Shown here: piece by piece, positions 11,501 through 23,484 of the stretch
How positions within the stretch are numbered: position 1 is the stretch's first letter
Layout of the letters: every line of letters starts with the position of its first letter
DNA from: Vicugna pacos
Taxonomy: Eukaryota > Chordata > Mammalia > Artiodactyla > Camelidae
NCBI RefSeq assembly: GCF_048564905.1
Contig: NC_132996.1
Location: forward strand, 558,001 to 622,000
DNA length: 64,000 bases
Reading direction: 5' to 3'
The notes under the pieces: generated by a model
What the model was told of the DNA's origin: nothing
What the model saw: the letters and a program-made list of their open reading frames with translations, nothing else
Databases searched by the model: none
Translations under genes and position numbers: made by a program

Positions 11501-12940
11501 GGGAAAGCTGCTTCCAACCCAGAGAGGTTGCAAAGGGAACAGCGGGCAGGCTTGGAGAGTCACAGCTCCCAAGGCAGAACCTGCTTTTGTAAGAACCCCG
11601 GGGGCAGGCAGATTTAACAGGTCCCTGAGGCCAGCAGGAGGCTCAGTGTGGGGAAATCAGAGTGTGACAACTCCAGCGGGCCAGTCAGAGGGGCCCCATG
11701 CTCTTTTTCATGTATTTTACATCCAGGACCGTGTCCTGTTCTCAGAATGAAGGTCAGAGGATAACTCCTCATGCTTCCTGCCTGGAGAGGAGAAAATAAC
11801 TGTATTGAAATACACCCAGAACATTCTGTTTCATTGGGGGAAGTTGTTTTTTGTTTGTTTTTTTAATGAGAAATTATTTTACCAGAGCCTAACCAACCTG
11901 GGAGAAGGGAAATCCCTTCTGTGTCACCCAAATTGGGGTGGGGGGAAAGAGACACACTTGTGGAGGTCACAGCTCAGGGCACAGGCTCAATGAGAACTAA
12001 TCACAGGACTGCAGATGCCCTGCTCTGTCCCGCTCCCCCAACACCTTACCTCCATGTCAGTAGGGCCCGTGTGTAATAACAGGAATAATACTAACAGAAG
12101 TAAATGTCTCAGGAGTGTCTAGGGAAAACCCAAAGACAGCGGGGAGATGAAAACAAGGACACACAGGCTGTTTTAGCCTCTCACACCAATAGCTGTAGCA
12201 AACTACACACAGCCCAGCCCCAGTAGATAAACAGACAACCTCACAGAAGAAATTATTTATTTTGGTTCTCTTACCCAGTGCATTCCATGGTGCATCCTCG
12301 CCTAGAATTGAGTGGAAGCAAGTCCATCTCAGAAGGGACATAACTGAAGAGGGATGGCTTCCCAGACTCTGAGGGGCAGAGAGAGCACCAGCCTGGGTTA
12401 GAGAAAGGTGAGGGGTGGGGTAGGGTGTGGGCTGCCTTCTTCCCCATATAAGGAACCTTCCTGAGGCCAGCACAGTAGGAGGGAGGGCCATGGGGTGGAA
12501 GCAGCCAGACTTCATCCTGAGAACTGTTGGGATGCCTCAAAGGGACCATTCAGGTGCCCAAACTGGGCCCTGATTGAGGGAGCCAGTCGGTCTGACTCAG
12601 AGCCCAGGACTGAGGTGGGCTCACAGCAGGCCGGTATTACTTGGCCGGATCCATTTCACTTCTCCGAAGCCCTGTGTAAAACATGAAGCGTGGACGGCCT
12701 GGTGAGCACAGCTCTGCCCTCAAGACCGGTTTCAACTCCTCTCTTCCCAGAGAACAGCATCTCTGAACCCGTCCTGGGTGACCTCACAGAGATCACCCTA
12801 GTGGCCCAGGCTAGTGACCGGGAACATGTACCTTCCTGCAGGCAACCCCTGACGTCCACTGATGCATCATATACTGGCAAAGAGTGAGTCACTGTGCATT
12901 GGTCTAACAGCAGAGACTCTGCCAAAGGCCCAAGAGGTGG
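8536..12940. other. Non-coding DNA with a worn MIR at about 9640-9730
   Basis: Mostly unique-looking, moderately GC-rich DNA. At about 9640-9730 a CAGCCTGTTTCCTAATCTGCAAAACTGG-like block resembles the MIR core in sense orientation (family: CTCAGTTTCCTCATCTGTAAAATGGG). Nothing else is recognised. Frames here overlap on both strands and lack family features. Confidence 0.4.
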
Positions 12941-12944
12941 TGTG

Positions 12945-13120
12945 TGGGACATGCAGGGGTGCAGGAGTGTAAGCAGCGCAAAAGTGTAACTGGTGACAGG
13001 GGTGCAGGGGCTGTGGAGGGCGCAGGCATTTCAGGGGATGTGGGGGTGGAGGGATGCAGAATTGCAGAGAGTAGCAGGGGTGCAGAGGTGCAGGGAGTGT
13101 AGGGATGCAGGGAGGTGCTC
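12945..13120 (+). repeat. Short G-rich minisatellite
   Basis: An irregular run of GTGCAGGGG, GATGCAG and GTGTAGGGATGCAGGG variants, with spacing of about 9-20 bases and a strong G bias on the plus strand. It directly precedes the larger GC-rich array and may share its origin in slippage or recombination. Confidence 0.6.
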
Positions 13121-13189
13121 AGGGACCTGGCCAGGATAAGAAGGCAAGTGCACATCCTTGCAGTCAGCCTGAACCCGGTGGGCTATTGC

Positions 13190-15320
13190 AATGCTTTTGG
13201 GCTGCCGCGGCGGCGGTGGCGGTTGGGAGGCTGCCCGGGCAAGCCGATCGATTTCTTCTCTTCCCTGCAGCCTGGCCTGGGGTGGGGCTTGGCCGCCGGA
13301 GATTCGCCAGATGTTGCACTCCAGGTAAGCTTGCTCCTGGGAGGTGGGGCGGTTAGGTCAGAGGGCGGTGGCAGCGGCAGAGGGGCGGAGCGGGCCTACC
13401 CCTGGCGAATGGGTGGAATAGCTGCCTTGTCCCGGCTGCTGGGCCTGGGAGCGGCCTCTTCTTCCCCAGGTCGCCGGACACTCCTGTCCCACTCAGCTTG
13501 CTGAGTGCGGAGTAGGGGCGGGGCCGTTAAGGTGCGGGACCCACGGGGGGAGGGAGGCTGCCGCGGGGGAGCCGATCAATTCGCTCCGCTCTCCCCAGAG
13601 GCGGAGCCAGGGGCGGCTTCTGCTGCCCTAGAGGCGGGACGCGGGTCTCCAGATGAGCTTGCTCCTGGGAGGCGGCGGCGGAGGCGGCAGGGGCAGGGGA
13701 TGTGTTCCAGGGAGTTGCTCCATTTCTTCTCTCCCCCACGGCCTGGCTTGGGGGCGACGTCTGCCGCCGGAGATTTGCCTGAGGTCCGACTCCAGGTGAG
13801 CTTGCTCCTGGGAGATGGGTGCGGTGCGGTCAGGGGGCTGGTAAGGTGGTGGCTGCAGGCATAGGGAGGCTGCCCCGGAGGAGATTGTGGATTAGCTCCA
13901 TGTCTGCACCGCGTGGCCTGAAGGCGGCCTCTGCTGCTCCAGGTCCCGGGACACCCCTGTCCCACTTTGCCTGCTGGGGGCGGGAGGCAGGGTAGTCAGG
14001 GTGCAGGGGTGGCGGTGGTCGGGGGCCTGCAGCGGGGGAGCGGACCATTTGTTCCCATCTTCCCCGCGTCTTGTCCTGGGGGCGGTCGCTGTTGCCCTGT
14101 GTTATGAGACGCGTGTATCCTAGTCGGCCTGACCCCGGGAGTTGGACTTGGTACTTTGGGGGTGGTGGCAGCAGCGGCAGGTTTTCCCAGGGAACTTGTC
14201 CATTTGCTCCCACTTCCCCCCATGGTTTGCCCTGGGGGCGGTCCCTGTTGTCCCAAGTTCGTCGGACGTCCATCTCCAGGTCAGCCTGCTCCCTAGAGAA
14301 GGCCACTGTGAGGTCATGGGCAAGAGTGGTGGCTGCTGCGGGGGTAGGGGCTGCCTTGGGGAGCTGGTGGATTGGCTCCCGTCTCCCCGATGGCCTGGTG
14401 TGGGAGTGGCCTCTCCTGCCCCAGGTCACCAGACGCACCTGTCCCACTCAGCCTGCTGGGGGAGGGGCGCCCTGGGCGGTGCCTTTAAGGTGCGGGGGTG
14501 GCGATGGCGGGGGTAGAAGACCTGCAGCGCGGAGCCTGTCAATTTGCTCTCCTCTTCCCCGTGACCAATCCTGGGGGCGTCCTCTGCTGCCCAAGAAGCC
14601 GGATGCCCGTCTCCAGGTCAGCTTGCTCCTGGGAGACGGGCCCGATGCGGTCGAGGGGCAGAGGCAGTTGCGACGGCCGGCTGCCCCGCCTAATGGGGCC
14701 ACTTCTTCTCCTCTCCCCTGACCTGGCCTGGGGACGTCCTCTCTGGCGCAAGATTCGCCTGACACCCCACACCTGGTCTGATTGCTCCTGGAAGGTGGGC
14801 GCGGTGAGATCAGGAGGTGGAGAGGACAGGGGCTGCCCCTGGAGAGCTGGAGGATAAGCTCCAATCTCTCTGCAGGCCTGACGTGGGGGCGGCCTCTGCT
14901 GCCCCTCGTTCCCAGGTCACAATTCTTCGGGTCATATTTCCCCGGGGTTGCGGTAAGGTGCGGGGGCGTCGGGGTGTTGGCGGGGGTATGGAGCCTGCCG
15001 CTTGGGAGCTGGGGGTTTAGCTCCCATCTTTTCCGCAGATTGGCCTGAGGGCAGCCTCTGTTGCTCCAGGTCGCAAAGCAATATCTCTGACAGCTTAGCC
15101 ACCGGAGGTGGGCAGGATGGGCTGAGAGGGCTGAGGCAGCCGCCAAGGCAGCGACGGAGGGGGCTGTCCCTGGCCAGCTGGTCAATTTGTTCCCATCTCA
15201 ACCTTTGCTGCCGCAGTTTCGCAGAACGCCCTTCTCCAGTTTATTCTTCTCCAGGGAGGTGGGCGCAGTGCATGCAGCCCGAGGTCTGGGCTCTCCCTTG
15301 GGAGGGGCAGAACTCTCTTG
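13190..15320 (+). repeat. GC-rich tandem array, unit about 160 bp, about 12-13 copies
   Basis: Core anchors of the type GGCCTGGGGGCGGCCTCTGC recur at about 13272, 13441, 13600, 13742, 13914, 14070, 14225, 14392, 14562, 14723, 14874, 15042 and, weakly, 15205. Spacing is 142-172 bases. Each unit also has a pyrimidine-rich block before the core (for example TTGCTCCCATCTTCCCC) and usually either a CTCCAGGTCAGCTTGCTCCTGGGAG block or a CACCCCTGTCCCACTCAGCC block after it, so at least two unit subtypes are mixed. CpG is dense. The frames of 119-245 codons here exist in several phases and both strands, so I treat them as by-products of low stop-codon density. Confidence 0.88.
13271..13324 (+). other. 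Exon-like core of an array unit
   Basis: A strong acceptor-like tract (TTCTCTTCCCTGCAG, ending at 13270) precedes exactly 54 bases, then a consensus donor CAG|GTAAGC at 13325. The core would read PGLGWGLAAGDSPDVALQ. The unit at 13742-13795 has a 54-base counterpart ending CAG|GTGAGC that reads PGLGATSAAGDLPEVRLQ in the same phase. This may be a real duplicated exon or an accident of pyrimidine- and CpG-rich sequence; no known protein is recognised. Confidence 0.3.
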
Positions 15321-16690
15321 TTCTCCTTTGTCTTTATTCTTCAGCGAAGTGGTTACTGGACGCAATTCTTAATTCTGAGAAAGTGTAGCCTGTGTTATGG
15401 AAGAGCTGCTGGACAGTGAGGTTTCTGGGTGGATTTTCACATCAGCTGATGCCCCAGGCAGGCAGGAAAGCTATTACTCAGAGCTTCTTAGTCTGGGGTT
15501 GGGGATGGCCCCGCCATCCTCACCATGCTTTTTAAAAATGTGTTACTCCCCTCTTTTTCCTAGGTGACATTTTAGGTTATTGGGTCTCAGATTGCTGGCA
15601 CACTCATCCCTGTTCTCAGACATCTATTAAACTTGGGTGAAGTGATAAGTAGGGGAAGATGATTTACTGAAAGGTAAGAATACTTAAATTCGCATTAAAG
15701 CTACATTCTGTCAATCTTTCTAAAATGATTTTCCTCTGATTCTAAATCCACGACCTAGTGAATGTTGTACTCCTGTGTAAATTATTGATCTTCACATCAT
15801 ATTTGTTGAGTGGTCAACGAGATTTGTTAATTAGATTATTCCTGAAAGGAAAAGTTCAGGCTTTTCAGAGTTCCTTGTCTGATGTCACCCAGGCAGTCAC
15901 AGTAGAAGACAGAGCTGATATAAAAATCCCTCAGCTGCCTGAACTGCAAAGCTTCTGGGATTACTGATCCCTGAAATGCAGGTGACTCTTGATGATAATC
16001 TGGGGGATGGTTTAAATGATCAGATTCTTCCAGTCCTATAAATGGGTTCCGTGGCCCCAGCCCCGGGAGAACTGGACATAAGGGCCATATCGTGTGTGGT
16101 GGGATGGGAAGGCAAGGTGTAAGAGCTGGAATCACTGAGATTCCACACTCGCTAAACACAGACTCCAGAGCCTAATTGTTGTCAGGTTCTGTTCTGGATT
16201 TGAGAGTGTGTTCATACGTGATTCTTGCCCTTCTGGAGTCACTGCCTGGGTGGAAGTAACCTATACATAGATCTGTGGAGGATGACATTTAAGTAGATGG
16301 GCTGTTATGGTTCTCAATGTGCCCAGGCTTGCTCTTCCAGGCACTCGTGGGACTAACGCGAGTCATGTTATTCACTCATTCACTGATTTATTACCCTTGA
16401 ATTGATCACTCGTCCCACAGTAAGTGAAACAAGGTAACAGGAAGCTGAGTTTTGTCCCCTCTCCTATCACTGATAGTTTTTCAGTCGGGCGCCCTGCGTA
16501 TGCATTGTGAAACGGTGGTATTTCGTGCCCAATGGGGCAGCACTGTCAGTTCTGAGAATCAGGGGAGACACATGGGTAGGACAGCACCCTGACACACATG
16601 GCACCCCCCATCCCGTGAGACAGAATTGTCGATGCTCAGGTGACCCGATGTAGACTGCGGTGCTAAACCTGAGCATGTTTAGTTATCCTG
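15321..16690. other. Non-coding DNA, nothing recognised
   Basis: Base composition returns to average after the GC-rich array. No gene, RNA gene or clearly named repeat is supported. Short frames occur only by chance. Confidence 0.4.
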
Positions 16691-16699
16691 GTGGCTATG

Positions 16700-16835
16700 A
16701 AAATACAGACTACCAGTCGCTACCTCTGGAGACTCTGAGGGTGTGCACCCCAGAAATCTGCATTTTAAGAAGCACTTTAACGAATCCTGATGAAGAGATC
16801 TGAGTGTCCCACGGAGAAACACTGGTGTGCGAGGC
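16700..16835 (+). mobile_element. hAT-type DNA transposon remnant (MER5-like)
   Basis: The block CTACCTCTGGAGACTCTG, then AGAAATCTGCATTTTAAGAA, then GAGAAACACTGGTGT resembles the interior and end of MER5-class non-autonomous hAT elements (family: AGAATCTGCATTTCTAACAAG and GAGAACCACTG). The copy is old and partial, and the family name is tentative. Confidence 0.5.
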
Positions 16836-17068
16836 ACCAATATTGAGGATTCTCAGGGAACGATGTCTTTTTAGGATGGTCCATGGGCCCTCACTTTAGA
16901 CTTTTGCCTTGGGTTTAATTGTATGTGTTCAGAAGTGATGTCTTTCAATTCCAGTGCATGTCAGCATGCTCTGTGCAGGGATTTACTCTCAGTAGATGGC
17001 AAAAACTATGATTCTTCAGGTCACCGCGCTACACTGTGAACGATATTTTATTTTGGTTTTCTTTGTAG

Positions 17069-17621
17069 CAATGCAGAGTCTCCCGAGAAGAGATTTAGAC
17101 TCAACAGCTTTGTGTCAGACTTTGGAAGACCGCTGCTGTCCAAGGTGTTCTCTGGCAGTGCAATGACGAATCTAGGTCCCTCTTTCACTGCTACATCAAT
17201 GAAGTGGACCACTTGGACAAGGCCAAAGCTGGTATCCCTACCATAGCCCTTTACAGTGTTATTCGGCTCCAGGAAGCCATCAGATGCAGCAGGTGGCCAG
17301 AGGAGGAGCCGAACAGACTCATGAAATGTGACATCCCCAACTTTATCAACACGGACCAGAACTCTGCCTTTGTGGAAGATGATTTCCTGATTTTGTAACT
17401 ACCGATTGTTCTAGAAAATAAGCCAGTTGCCCAGAACTCCCACAAAGACTTGAATTGAGAAACGTGCTTTCTCAGGTATCTTTCTGAAGATGTGAAGTCT
17501 GTCTTTGTATGGAAGGAAGTCCCCTTTCACAAAACTGAATGTGTTTGTGTCTGAGAGAGGGAAATGGAGACAGAAAGACGAAGAAGCAGAAGAGAGCCCC
17601 CTCAGAAGAGATCTAGTTAAG
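17069..17621 (+). pseudogene. Unrecognised damaged coding-like exon
   Basis: A good acceptor (TTTTGGTTTTCTTTGTAG, ending at 17068) and a consensus donor (TTAAG|GTGAGT at 17621/17622) bound this block. Inside, one frame reads SPEKRFRLNSFVSDFGRPLL from about 17080. The coding-like sense then passes to another frame near 17170, reading SRSLFHCYINEVDHLDKAKA and later IPNFINTDQNSAFVEDDFL before TAA at 17396-17398. The composition (aromatics, acidic clusters, IPxI and FINTDQ-like strings) looks like true protein rather than random DNA, but no continuous frame spans it, so the copy is probably broken. I could not name the family. It may be a last coding exon plus 3' UTR of a decayed gene on the plus strand, or a processed remnant. 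Confidence 0.45.
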
Positions 17622-19270
17622 GTGAGTTTTTGTGCCTTTAAAAAACATTTGGGGTTTTAGGGGGAACAAAGTATTTACACTGTCTTATTCTCCTCATTGG
17701 AAACCTTGGCCCCGTCGTCAGAGTCAGCGGCCTTGAACGGGGGTTGCACGCTGCGTTTCATCTGGCACTGCGACTTCCACGCTCTGCCTTTAGCACGTTG
17801 CTTTGCCTGTCAGGGTTGCCACCCTTTTAACTGTAAGGTGAGGAGTCTGGAGTAGATGATCCACCCCAGCTCTGCTGTTTTGCAAATTTCTGATTTCGTA
17901 TTCGGATGAGTCTGGGATACACCCAGAGCAGTATAAACCAGGCCCTACCTCCTGCCTATTGCTGGGGCATCCCTCAGGTCTGTGCCTTCTACTCAACCCT
18001 TTACTGAGCCCAGCTTTTGTCAGGAGCCCAAGTGCCTACCGGGATGGCAGGGGACTTGTCTTTCGTGGTCACGGTGGCCAAGAATTCTATTGGTGTGCTG
18101 AAACAACTCTTCTGAGATCCTCCACCCACCCCTGCTCAAACCTAATGACAGCACTACGGTTCCTTTCCTAGGAGGAGAATCAATCCATGGTGCATTTTAT
18201 GACAATCCTGTCCCCAGGGATGCACGGAAGTTTATCAGCTGAGTGAGGGGAGGTGCCTCTGTGTCCCTGTATCTCTGTCTGCTGACAGTTCGCTGCCACC
18301 GGCTACTGAACAAGAAAAGTGCTATTCACCATGTTGTGTGTTTTCCAAATGTGTAGGTGATGGTCTTGTGGCTCGTGCGTGGGCTTTGATTTGGGATGGT
18401 GAAGGGCTTATAAATACCTCATCAACATGTATTCGAGGTGGCCTGGTGCCACACAGATTTGATTCATGAAGGCATCAAGCCTGCACACTGGTTTGGAAAC
18501 AACTTGGTTTTGATCATTCACACTGCGTGCATGACTCGCTGCTAATCTCTGGGTGGTTTTTTCATTTCAGATTTATTCACCCCATGTCTTGCTTAAGCTG
18601 AAAAATACATTTATTTCACCAGAATATTCTCTGATTCTTTGTTTACACACATCCAGTTTTTTTAATTCCTTTAAAAATGATTCTGTGTTTATAATGCCTC
18701 CTAATTTCTATCATCTCTATGTTGCCAGTGGCCTGAGACATGCACCAGATTTGATGCCGGAACAGTTCCACCAAAAGAAATCCCTTTGCCGTAATATCTT
18801 TTGAGGAAAATATTATTCTTTAAGGCTCTAACAGTAAATCGTAGAAGAAAGCATGGAACATTTCTTGTAGTTAATACATGTTCATGCGAAAAGAAATGAT
18901 ATTTTCATTAAACAATGTTGATTTTAATAACTTTTACAAATGTGAACATTATTATTCATAATTTAAGTAACCAGATAAAACCACAGTTATTTATTATGAA
19001 GATTGAAAACTATTTACACGGTCTCTTAATTAGAAGTAGCTTTATTAGAAGACTGAAGGGTATTTAAAAGATGGAAAAATACCCATGATGACACCATCAT
19101 TTTTATTAACTAAATATCAAGAACTGTGCAGGGATAAGATTTAACCCTCTGCAAACTGCCAAGTTAGCATGAGGTAGTTTGTGGATGCTGCCAGAGGACA
19201 GGACACTCCCCCAGGATCAGAGACAAAGGACTTCCTGCCAGCACAGCAGGCAGCCTGTGGTTCAAGTTCA
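17622..19270. other. AT-rich non-coding DNA
   Basis: No gene or named repeat was identified with confidence. It would be an intron if the block ending at 17621 is a real exon. Confidence 0.35.
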
Positions 19271-19274
19271 TATT

Positions 19275-19740
19275 GGTTCCTGAGTTCCTTTCCTATTGCT
19301 GTTGTAACAAAGGACCACAGACTCAGTGGCTTAAAGCAATACACATTCATCTTCTCACTGTTCTAGGGTGCAGTAGTGCAAAGTCAATGTCAGTGGGCTA
19401 AAACCAACGAGTGGCCAAGGCTAAGTTCCACACCGAGGCTCTTGGGAGGGATTCGTCATCCTACCTTTCCCAGCTTGCAGAGGTGCTCACACTCCTTGGC
19501 CCAGGGCCCTGTGTCACTGTGACCTCTGCTGCCACTTTACATCTCTGTCTCTGACTATATAGATATAGAGGAAGAGTCTTCTACATCTGGTATGGACCCT
19601 TTTTCCTACATGGACATTGTATCCCTATTTATGTGCAGATGAAAACCCCTTCCCTCCAGGGTGCGGTGGCATCAGCTCACAAGATGACCACTCTGGGCTT
19701 TAAGTGTCCTCTTTGTATTGTCATCAGGGAACTTCTCTCT
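19275..19740 (-). mobile_element. MaLR LTR (MLT1-like), fossil
   Basis: The plus strand shows the reverse of the MLT1 LTR 3' part: TTCCTATTGCTGTTGTAACA, ACCACAGACTCAGTGGCTTA and CCAGCTTGCAGAGGTGCTCA. This is an ERVL-MaLR relic shared by placental mammals, roughly 100 million years old, and it stands as a lone LTR. Edges are approximate. Confidence 0.7.
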
Positions 19741-20239
19741 CCATAGTTAGCTCTGTGTTAATTTGTTGTTATATTTTACCCAGAATTACTGAAAGTTTTA
19801 CTTAAAAGGGATCCTAATTAGCTCTGTTTACCTGTTTCCAGAGCTGAAAGCTTCAGTTCTAGAGTATCAGTTTGACTTTTCCTAAAAATACATTCCAGTA
19901 TATTTCTCTGGTGAAAGTCTCTACCCTGTTATCTATTGTCCCATCATTTCCTTATTTTCTTGAATATATTAAAAGTATTTTATAGCCTTTATTGGTAACT
20001 CTGATGCCTACATCACCTGGGGTTTGCATCCTTTGTCTAATGCTCCTTATTCTCATGTTATCTGTCATATAGTCTGGACATGTTGCATGTCTAGAAATTC
20101 TTTATTACATGGCAGACATTGCAAATGAAAAATCCATGTTATCTTCCGTGAGAGCTTTTCTACCTTCCCGTTAGGCAGACAGTGTGAGGGACTGATCATG
20201 TCACTCCAATCAGGCGCTGAGGTGGATCAGGACTAAAGT

Positions 20240-21830
20240 GCCTTTTTTCTTAAAACAGCTTTGAGGTATACTTGGCAAAATAATTTTCACACGTTTAAAG
20301 TGTACAGCTTAATACGTTTTGACGTAAGTATATCCCCAAGGAACCATGACCACACTCAAGGCAGTGAACATACCCATCACCCACAAAGCTTCTCTCCTGA
20401 CTTTTGTTGTCCCTCCCTCCCTCCTCGTCTCTTCCCCTGGGAACCATTGATCTGCTTTCTATCACAACATAGTGGTTTGCATTTTCAAGATCCTTATATG
20501 AATGGATTCATGCAGTATCTACTCTATGTTGTCTGACTTCTTTCATTCAGTGTAATTATTTTGAGAATCATCTGTGTTGCTGTATTAATAGCTTGTTTGT
20601 CTTATAGTAGAGTATTGTTTAGTGCTGAGTTTTTACTGAAGAGTTTATTGTGAGCAGTGTTTGTATAGACCATCATTTCTTTCTGCATTTACTTCTTGAT
20701 GGATGCATGGGTTATTTACAACTTGTGCTATTATAAATAAAATAGCAGTGAATATTTGGTTACAAGTCTTTGTATGGACATATGCTTTTCCTTTCTAAAG
20801 CACCAGATGAGGAATATCTGGATTATATGGTACACAGGTGTTTACCTTTTTAAAAGAATCTGTTAAAGACTTTTCCAAAATGGTTGTACTATTGTAAATT
20901 CCTCGTGGTGTGTATCAGTTCTGGTTGCTCTACTTCCTTGCCAGCACCTTGTAAGGTCAGTCTTTCTAACTGTATTCATTCTAGTATGTATGTGAACTAG
21001 TATCTCACTGTGGTTTTTAAAAGTATTTCTCTAATGACTAATGACACCTTTAATCAGCATCTTTTCATATGCTTATTATCCATCTGGATATCTTTACTGA
21101 AGTGTGTTTTCTGGCCTCATTCATTCAGGTGTTTGAATTATTATTGAATTTTGAGACCTCTTTATTCTGGATCAGATACAAAGAGAGACCTTTATCAGAT
21201 ATATGATCTGCAAATAGCTTCTGTCTATGGCTTGTCTTTTCATTTGCTTAGCAGTGTTTAGAAGAGCATTGAAGAGTCTTCATGTTCATAAAGTTCACTC
21301 TATCAGTTTCTTTTTAAAATAGATGATACTTTTGGTGTCATAGCAAAGAAAAATTTGCCAAACCCAAGGCCATAAACCTTAAGCCTATGCTTGTTCTCCT
21401 AGCTGTTTTATAGTTTTAGATTTCCTATTAAGATCTATGATCCATTTTGAGGTAAATTTTGTATATTTTGTGAGGTGTGGATCAAAGTTCATTTTTTTTT
21501 TTTTGCGTATCACGATCTAATTGTTCCAGCACTACATGCTGAAAAGATCCTTTCTCCACAGCATCCTTTTTGAGAATCAATTGTCTGTATAAGTCTTGGT
21601 TTAGTTCTGAACATTCTATTGTGTTCCATTATTCTATTTTCCTGTTTTACACCAACACCATAATTTCTGATTACTGTAGCTTTATAAAAAAAAGTTTGAA
21701 AATCAGATAGTGCAAGTCTTCCAACTTTGTTTTTCTTGTTCAAAGTTGTTTTGGATTTTTGGGATCCTTTGAATTTTTATATGAATTATAGAATAAGTTT
21801 TTAAATTCCTTACATCCTGTTCTGCCAAAA
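20240..21830 (-). mobile_element. L1 LINE (L1M type), 3' part of ORF2 plus 3' UTR
   Basis: The plus strand is the reverse of an old L1. From right to left in element sense it holds late ORF2 (for example TTGTTCCAGCACTACATGC and GATTACTGTAGCTTTATA at 21.5-21.7 kb) and then the 3' UTR (GGAACCATTGATCTGCTTTC near 20.44 kb; CAAGTCTTTGTATGGACATA near 20.76 kb). It is 5'-truncated and much diverged, an L1MA/L1MB-like age class. Confidence 0.85.
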
Positions 21831-23480
21831 TTCCACCCATGTCTTTGGCCGTCTCCAAAGCCACATTTTCTGAAGAAGTCTCTCTAGATCCCAGGTGAAA
21901 GGAATTTCTCTTTCGTCTGTGCTCAAATCACATTTGATATTATTTGATTACATTTAATCATATTTGCCTGTATGTACTTGTCTGACCTTTCCAGCCATTT
22001 AGTAAATCTCAAAAGATTAGGAATCTTGACTTGGTTCCCTCTGTGTGCTGAGAAACTAGTTCTATGCTTTGCAGGAGTGAGCCCTGCAGTAAGAGTTATC
22101 TGCAGCACACATCTAGCTCATTGCTTGAATATTGTCAAGGAATTCTGCAGATTTAGAATTGTTTATTGATTGTTGTCTCCAAGACGGCTCAGTCTTTTTT
22201 ATTTCTATTGCTACTGCTGCAGTTTCAAAGAACAATGGGCTAGTTATTTTCCAAATATCAAATCATACTCTAATTGTGTTGTCACGCAAATTATGTGCTG
22301 CTGTGTCTTAACAACCTGCTTAGTGTTCACAGGCTCCTTCACTCATGGAAAATTTGGGAGAATGTCATATCCTTAGAGATAGCAATGCTGTCTTTGGCGA
22401 CCTGAGCAGCAGTATCTGAATTCACTCCTGCTGTTTTTCCAGTGTCCCCTCTAGACCTCCTCCAGCCCTCCATGGGGGGCCCTGCAGTTCTGCCCTAGAA
22501 AAGCCTGTTGCTTCTCAGGAAGACTTCCCTATGAAACATAACCATGTCCTTCTTGTGGGGACATTCAGTCCAGAGACCTGAAAGCAGGGGAAAATATTTA
22601 GCCTGCTTTTGGTAGAACCTAAATTCTTCCATACTTGTTAGAAGCAATTTCAATGAGGAAACTGTTTTGGCATCTAACAAATCAGCATAAATGACTGATG
22701 AGGAAGATCAGCTTCCCCATCCCACTCAGTCGTCATGTTGATGTGACACACACATTGGCAAACATTTTCTCCTGTGAGCAACATAAAGTTCAAGACGTTA
22801 TGAATGGCTTTTTGTTTTTATTTCTTAGTCTTTCCACATTCACTGTGTCTCGTGAGATTATATGAATCCTGCTTATTTTCAGCCCAGCACTAAACTTTTT
22901 AAAAGGATCACGTGTTTAAAAGGCTAGTGGACAATTTTTTAGAAGACAGAAATCCTTAGATTTTGGTCCCAGAGTTGAATCTTGGTTAGTGGTGAATGAA
23001 AATTCCCATTAAAATTTTAAATTCAGTGATATAAAGTCTTAAAAATAGTTAAATATTAGTCAATTTCATTAAACACTATAAGAGTTATTTACCTTTAAGC
23101 CTGTTTCTGGGGCAATTTTGCAATGATTCCCTCCCTTTATCGATTCCCTCTTTATCAGAATCCTTGAGAGGCCCCTGTCATCATTGTCAGTATCATCATC
23201 ATCATCATGGAACTGATTCTTCTGGAAGATTCTAGGAAAATAAAGAGATGGACGGGATTATGTATAGGTCAGTGTGTGCATATACAATAAGAACAGCTGT
23301 CAGACATTAGATGCAAGATACCCATTTCATTTAGGGGAGAATGTGGTCATGAAATCCTGATGTGGTGAATGAAGGAAGCGGTGGGAACAGGATAGTCAAT
23401 GGAAAGGAGGAGGAAGTGAGTGAATTGGAGAGCATAGATCCTTGGTTAGTTGATCAGCACATTGGTGAGAATGAGGGGAG
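21831..23480. other. AT-rich non-coding DNA, nothing recognised
   Basis: No gene is supported. A short (ATC)n run lies at about 23191-23207. Confidence 0.35.
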
Positions 23481-23484
23481 TGTG

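Noticed and set aside
13271-13795. Collagen-type 54-bp exons in the array
   Set aside because: The length matches, but the reading shows no Gly-X-Y pattern, so the 54 bases are probably a coincidence.
13505-15388. Frames of 119-245 codons on both strands in the GC-rich array
   Set aside because: They arise from the same repeated unit in several phases at once and have no family match. Only the 54-base cores with splice-like borders are kept, and at low confidence.
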